Below are positions 1-5,367 of a stretch of DNA of 5,367 nt, one piece after another (the stretch's first letter is position 1; the number at the start of each line of letters is the position of its first letter). Below the pieces are notes generated by a model. It saw nothing but the letters and a program-made list of their open reading frames with translations, was not told the DNA's origin and made no database searches. The DNA comes from VXYL01 sp047518105 (GTDB taxonomy: Bacteria > Pseudomonadota > Gammaproteobacteria > Pseudomonadales > Azotimanducaceae). The stretch lies in contig JAKZRQ010000214.1 of the NCBI GenBank assembly GCA_047518105.1, forward strand, positions 1-5,367, written 5' to 3'. The position numbers were made by a program, and so were the translations under genes.

Positions 1-94
1 CTCGGCGTCAAAAGAGCTCATGGTTTCAAGAAGTTGACCGCGATGCCAACGATCATGCCGGTTGCAGACTGCGCTGGCCGTGCCCTCGCGGGTC

Positions 95-209
95 TTTTGG
101 CCCCGTGTACACACGGGCCGTGCGCGCACATGCTCCCTCAACCGTAGGCCCCGCTATGCTCTCGGTCGCGAGCACGCGCACGTGCCCGTTGCGTACAACG
201 GGGCCAAAA
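95..209. repeat. Large imperfect inverted repeat with nested palindromes
   Basis: The two arms (95-135 and 170-209) pair over about 35 bases with small bulges. Bases 95-105 pair with 199-209 (outer arm TTTTGGCCCCG), 106-110 with 193-197, 113-118 with 184-189, 119-126 with 175-182, and 131-135 with 170-174; a 34-base loop (136-169) remains. Each outer arm is also a local palindrome: 102-108 with 111-117, and 185-191 with 196-202 (CCCGTTG, loop CGTA, CAACGGG). Bases 120-129 (GTGCGCGCAC) and 178-185 (GCACGTGC) are perfect palindromes. The pairing is read directly from the bases. The function is unknown: a small non-autonomous mobile element, a structured RNA, a bidirectional terminator or a protein-binding or recombination site are all possible. 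The outer ends do not match the integron attC core consensus, and there is no convincing target-site duplication beyond a possible TC on each side. The flanking stretch 1-94 shows nothing I can name. Confidence 0.75.
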
Positions 210-246
210 TCCTCCGCGATCATCACGGCCCCTGGTGAGAAATGCG

Positions 247-294
247 GGCTAGCCGCGCAACAATCTGGCCAACTAATCTGGCTAGTTGGACCAG
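247..294. promoter_or_regulatory. Operator-like palindrome array before the antitoxin gene
   Basis: A perfect inverted repeat, CCAACTA (269-275) and TAGTTGG (283-289), has a 7-base spacer. It extends outward to CTGG (265-268) and CCAG (291-294) with one extra base on the right, and ends one base before the antitoxin ATG at 296. The octamer AATCTGGC occurs twice (262-269 and 275-282). An 8-base palindrome GGCTAGCC lies at 247-254, and its GGCTAG recurs at 280-285. Phd/YefM antitoxins, alone or with toxin, usually repress their own operon by binding palindromes overlapping the promoter, so this is the expected operator. No good -35/-10 pair could be assigned; TAATCT at 274-279 is only a weak -10 candidate. 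A clear Shine-Dalgarno is also absent (only TTGGA at 286-290), so the messenger leader may be very short. Confidence 0.6.
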
Positions 295-295
295 A

Positions 296-550
296 ATGGC
301 GGAGTGGGCGCTACAGGACGCAAAGAACCAATTCAGCGCGGTTGTCGATGCGGCGATCCGGGGAACTCCTCAACGCGTAACTCGACGCGGCAAGCCCGCC
401 GTCGTCGTGCTGGCGGCGGCGGACTACGACCGCCTGCAACACCTTGAGAAGGCCAAGGCGCCGACACTCCCGGACCTCCTGCTGGCGATGCCCCAGGACG
501 GCGGGACCTTCGATAGGCTCTCGATGGACCCTCGCTCCGTCGACTTCTGA
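296..550 (+). CDS. Type II antitoxin, Phd/YefM family
   Basis: An 84-residue antitoxin predicted to bind and neutralise the PIN-domain toxin encoded next and to repress the operon by binding the palindromes just upstream. The start at 296 is chosen because the family alignment begins at this methionine (MAEWALQDAKNQFSAVV); the reading frame is open back to 242, but those 18 residues look nothing like the family. The N-terminal part (about residues 3-50) shows the Phd/YefM pattern: W-x-L-Q-D-A-K, then F-S-x-V-V-D-A-A, then P-Q-x-V-T-R-R-G-K-P-A-V-V-V, then D-Y-D-R-L. This segment forms the DNA-binding dimer. The C-terminal tail (about 55-84: LPDLLLAMP, GGTFDRL, R-S-V-D-F) is the usual flexible toxin-wrapping region. 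The TGA stop shares one base with the toxin ATG, as expected for a co-translated pair. Length and motifs are complete, with no sign of decay. Family assignment is strong; the exact cognate subfamily is not determined. Confidence 0.93.
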   Translation: MAEWALQDAKNQFSAVVDAAIRGTPQRVTRRGKPAVVVLAAADYDRLQHLEKAKAPTLPDLLLAMPQDGGTFDRLSMDPRSVDF

Positions 551-954
551 TGTTCCTCGTCGATACCGATGTCTTGTCCGCATTGCGTCGACCGGAACGC
601 AATCCCAACGTTGTCGCGTGGATCTCGGCTCAGAGGACTGCGGACTTGTACCTCAGCGTCGTATCCGTGGGGGAGATCGAACGCGGGATCGTTCGGCAAG
701 AAGCCAACGATCCGACGTTCGCGCGCGCCCTGGCCGACTGGTTGGACAGTGTGCTGGCCTTGTACGGTGACCGCGTACTGCCTGTCGACCTCTCTACGTC
801 GCGTCGTTGGGGCCGGTTGGCTGGTGCCATTGGCCACAAGGGCGTCGACTTGCTGATCGCAGCCACGGCGATCGAACATGGATTGTCCGTGGTTACCGGC
901 AACGCGCGGCACTTCGAACTGGCCGGCGTTGCCGTCGTAGACCCGTTTGGCTAG
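550..954 (+). CDS. vapC: Type II toxin, VapC/FitB-like PIN-domain ribonuclease
   Basis: A 134-residue PIN-domain protein, the toxin partner of the upstream antitoxin. PIN toxins are metal-dependent endoribonucleases acting in the cytoplasm; known VapC proteins cut initiator tRNA or other RNAs, but the target here cannot be told from sequence. Acidic catalytic residues are visible at D5 (and D7) in LVDTDVLS, E42 in SVGEIERG and D100 in KGVDLLIAATA. The final PIN motif TGNARHFE (116-123) carries N118, with histidine at 121 where some relatives have aspartate. The length is typical of FitB/VapC toxins. The ATG overlaps the antitoxin stop by one base and has no evident ribosome-binding site of its own, so translation probably depends on coupling to the antitoxin, which keeps toxin below antitoxin. 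The gene ends 18 bases from the stop of the convergent protease gene. It appears intact. The symbol denotes the family, not a proven orthologue. Confidence 0.93.
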   Translation: MFLVDTDVLSALRRPERNPNVVAWISAQRTADLYLSVVSVGEIERGIVRQEANDPTFARALADWLDSVLALYGDRVLPVDLSTSRRWGRLAGAIGHKGVDLLIAATAIEHGLSVVTGNARHFELAGVAVVDPFG

Positions 955-972
955 TGCCTGTCCCGGCAACCG

Positions 973-3765
<2,793 letters not shown>

Positions 3766-3990
3766 GCGTAGCGCTCCCAAAGTGCCGATTGGCCGGCAAG
3801 GTCGAAAATGGCCCGGAAGCCTACCACGCAACCTGTGGCAATGGCGTGAGCGTCATGCATTGCCGCAGGCAGTCGACCTCATTCGTGCAGCCCAAGTTGG
3901 TCAGGTTGCCGCAAGGTGCCGACGCCACTGGTGAGCAACGAGGCCATTCGATCTATCCTCGCACGATCATTTTTCGATCTTGGGATGGGG
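3766..3990. other. Divergent intergenic region between protease and CoA-transferase pseudogene
   Basis: About 225 bases separate the 5' end of the leftward protease gene from the 5' end of the rightward CoA-transferase pseudogene, so promoters for both would be expected here. I could not identify a convincing -35/-10 pair in either direction, nor a terminator or RNA gene. Open frames cross it on both strands, but none resembles a known protein. Confidence 0.5.
3774..3778 (-). promoter_or_regulatory. Ribosome-binding site deciding the protease start
   Basis: GGGAG on the minus strand sits 8 bases before the ATG at 3765. Neither of the two downstream in-frame ATGs (3756, 3747) has a purine-rich motif in front of it; each is preceded by a copy of the repeat ending in CCC. 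This makes 3765 the best start for the protease. Confidence 0.55.
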
Positions 3991-4035
3991 ATGTTCCTAA
4001 GCGGGATCAGGGTATTGGACATTGGCTCGTAGGTA

Positions 4036-4051
4036 GCGGGCCCGCAGGCCC
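4036..4051. repeat. 8-base tandem duplication causing frameshift 1
   Basis: GCGGGCCC (4036-4043) is followed directly by GCAGGCCC (4044-4051), 7 of 8 bases identical. Removing the first copy joins GTA to GCAGGCCCC and yields V-A-G-P-A-A-A in one frame with both the upstream LDIG segment and the downstream GADVVKVE segment, the usual spacing in CoA-transferases. The insertion of 8 accounts exactly for the frame change. Confidence 0.8.
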
Positions 4052-4230
4052 CGCCGCCGCCTCCGTGATGTCGGACTTCGGCGCGGATGTCGTCAAGGTC
4101 GAGCCTCTCGCCGGCGACCCCTACCGGGCGTTGCTCGGTGGCTTGCTGGCGGAGTATCCCAACTTCTTCTGGGACCAGGACTCCCGCAACAAGCGCAGCA
4201 TCGCCATCGACTTCACCACTGCGCAAGGTC

Positions 4231-4240
4231 GCGATGCGAT
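4231..4240. repeat. 5-base tandem repeat at frameshift 2
   Basis: GCGAT occurs twice in tandem (4231-4235 and 4236-4240) exactly where the frame changes from GRDAI to RLIRRSDVVV. A 5-base insertion would give the observed shift. However, removing it leaves the segment about three residues shorter than I expect for relatives, so a 1- or 4-base deletion near 4241 is at least as likely. Confidence 0.45.
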
Positions 4241-4988
4241 CGGCTGATCCGGCGTTCCGACGTCGTGGTCACCAACTACTTGCCGGAGGTCTTGGGCCGG
4301 CTGAAACTCGCCTACGAGGATGTCCGGGCCTTGAACGAAGCCGTGATTTACGGCCAGGTCAATTCCTACGGCCTGGTCGGCCCGGACGCGAACCGAACCG
4401 GCTTCGACGCCACCGCGTGGTGGGCGAGAAGCGGGCTCATGGACTGGGTGCGGCGACCGCAAGGGGCGCACGCCGTGTCGTCGCCCGGCATGGGAGATCA
4501 TCCGACCAGCATGTCGCTTTTCGGCGGCATCATGGCGGCGCTGTACCGACGGCAACTCACTGGCGAAGGCGCCCACGTCCACACTTCGCTCCTGGCCAAC
4601 GGCGCCTGGTCCCACTGCATGATGATCCAGGGCGCGTTGATCGGCTACGATACCTCGGACAAGCGAACACCGGAGGACATCAAGAGCACACCGCTCGCCA
4701 CCATGTACGAGACCAGCGATGGCCGCGCCATCCTGCTCAGCATTCTCAATCCGACCAAGGAGTGGCCGAAATTCGCGGTTGCGCTAGGTCACGAGGAGTG
4801 GCTGGACGATCCGCGATTCGTGGACCCCGCCACCCGCTACCAGCACCGCCAGGAACTCGACGAGCTCGCGGTGCAGGCTTTCGGCTCGGACACCGTCGCG
4901 TCCTGGCGCGAAAGGCTCGATGCGGCGGGCATCACCTACTCCGTCGCCCAGAGCATCTCCGAGGTCATCAACGACGAGCAGATGTACG

Positions 4989-5004
4989 TCAACGACTCAA
5001 CGAC
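4989..5004. repeat. Perfect 8-base tandem duplication causing frameshift 3
   Basis: TCAACGAC is present twice in direct tandem (4989-4996 and 4997-5004). Deleting one copy turns the reading into Y-V-N-D-V-L-T-E-V-E-P, joining the EVINDEQM segment to the conserved C-terminal tail in one frame. The duplication therefore accounts fully for the third frame change in the CoA-transferase pseudogene. Confidence 0.88.
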
Positions 5005-5149
5005 GTGCTCACCGAGGTCGAACCGGGCCCGCATTTCTACGCCTACACCGTCAACAGCCCGTTCTGGATGAGCTGTTCGGAGAAACGCACGCCTCGGCTG
5101 GCCCCGGGGATCGGCGAGCACACCCGGGAGGTGCTCCTCGAGATCGGCT

Positions 5150-5367
5150 TCAGCGAAGCCGAGGTCGGGACAATGCTCGCCCACGGGGTTGCCCGGCAGC
5201 GGGACGAGGATTGAGGATGACCCGGGGAGCTTGCGGCGGCTGTCGGTCGTCGTTCGGGAGCGTGTCGTCCCTTTCTATGCGTTCTTCCCAGTCGTCGGGA
5301 CGTTCGTCCCAATCGCGCGACTCCCAATAGGCGTCGTTGTTGGGGTTCAACTGGTCCGCATGGTTGT
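5150..5367 (-). CDS. 3' part of an unrecognised small acidic, Trp-rich protein
   Basis: The frame enters from the right edge without a start in the window and reads NHADQLNPNNDAYWESRDW, then DERPDDWEERIERDD, then a Pro/Arg-rich tail ending at a stop at 5150-5152; about 72 codons are present. A TTG at 5350 could serve as a start, but the open frame continues past it with family-like residues (HADQ), so I treat the gene as partial. The segment is hydrophilic, with repeated Trp flanked by Asp, Glu and Arg, no membrane segment and no cysteines. I do not recognise the family with confidence; an NxADQxNPNN-like string recurs in short uncharacterised bacterial proteins as far as I recall, but this is from memory. 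The last 65 bases overlap, tail to tail, the 3' end of the CoA-transferase pseudogene, so the Arg-rich tail may have been gained by loss of an earlier stop. Confidence 0.5.
   Translation of the reverse strand, partial: NHADQLNPNNDAYWESRDWDERPDDWEERIERDDTLPNDDRQPPQAPRVILNPRPAAGQPRGRALSRPRLR

Larger units (their letters stand above)
3991..5214 (+). pseudogene. CaiB/BaiF family (type III) CoA-transferase, disrupted
   Basis: Intact members move coenzyme A between carboxylic acids (formyl-CoA/oxalate, carnitine and similar systems); the substrate here is unknown. The family is recognisable across three frames. The 5' frame gives MFLSGIRVLDIGS from ATG 3991 (in-frame alternative 3985). It then meets TAG at 4030-4032, where relatives usually have Trp, and shifts frame at 4036-4051. 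The second frame gives AGPAAASVMSDFGADVVKVE and continues to a TGA at 4245-4247. Around 4241 the frame shifts again, giving SDVVVTNYLPEVL onward, including the GMGDHPTSMS segment whose Asp (GAT 4496-4498) matches the catalytic Asp, and RRQLTGEGAHVHTSLLANG. At 4989-5004 it shifts a third time; the tail ends with PRLAPGIGEHT and stops at 5214. With the frames repaired the protein would be about 400 residues, normal for the family. The core domains survive, so the loss looks recent. Sequencing error is unlikely for 8-base duplications but cannot be excluded. Confidence 0.9.

Noticed and set aside
1..21. Possible leftward gene start (MSSFDAE) overlapping by ATGA a short hydrophobic frame end (GMIVGIAVNFLKP)
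   Set aside because: Only seven codons are visible, there is no ribosome-binding site, and the upstream hydrophobic stretch is too short to identify. It may be real, but it is not supportable from this window.
95..209. Integron attC site
   Set aside because: The size and bulged palindrome fit, but the outer ends lack the GTTRRRY/RYYYAAC core sites and no integrase or cassette array is present.
53..223. Minus-strand frame of 56 codons through the inverted repeat (begins MIAEDFGPVVRNGHV)
   Set aside because: It reads somewhat like protein, but the same bases are constrained by the palindrome, the frame has no recognisable domain, and it ends without a conserved tail.
105..380. Plus-strand open frame running into the antitoxin gene
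   Set aside because: It crosses the inverted repeat and the operator and overlaps the antitoxin in a different frame; no domain resemblance.
3991..5214. Programmed frameshifting in the CoA-transferase
   Set aside because: There are three separate shifts plus a nonsense codon, none at a slippery heptamer, and tandem duplications explain two of them. Decay is simpler.
5297..5310. Inverted repeat GGGACG-TT-CGTCCC as a terminator
   Set aside because: The loop is only two bases, there is no T-tract, and it lies in codons of the repetitive Asp-Glu-Arg/Asp-Asp-Trp segment, which explain the bases.

Overview
The window is GC-rich DNA with tightly spaced genes on both strands. It most resembles an environmental Gram-negative proteobacterium: it encodes a large secreted zinc protease with a cleavable signal peptide, a family III CoA-transferase and a Phd/VapC-type toxin-antitoxin pair. 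The exact lineage cannot be read from the sequence. No 16S, tRNA, CRISPR array or transposase gene is visible.

Layout, left to right. Positions 1-295 hold no convincing gene. They contain a striking nested inverted repeat (95-209) and, directly before the first gene, a palindromic operator-like array (247-294). Positions 296-550 and 550-954 (+) are an overlapping antitoxin-toxin pair: a Phd/YefM-like DNA-binding antitoxin and a PIN-domain ribonuclease. Positions 973-3765 (-) are a complete M16 family zinc metallopeptidase of about 930 residues that converges on the toxin gene with only 18 bases between the stops. A roughly 220-base divergent intergenic region follows. Positions 3991-5214 (+) are a CaiB/BaiF-type CoA-transferase pseudogene, broken by one nonsense codon and three frame changes. 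From 5150 to the right edge (-) runs the 3' part of an unrecognised small acidic, tryptophan-rich protein.

The genes do not form one pathway. The toxin-antitoxin pair is a self-contained, probably autoregulated accessory module. The protease is a stand-alone periplasmic housekeeping-type enzyme. The CoA-transferase is a decaying metabolic gene.

The most interesting observation is how the CoA-transferase broke. Two of its three frame changes are exactly explained by 8-base tandem duplications (4036-4051, 7 of 8 identical; 4989-5004, perfect). Removing one copy of each restores the conserved protein. The second most interesting is the inverted repeat at 95-209. I found no evidence for a wholly new multi-gene system.
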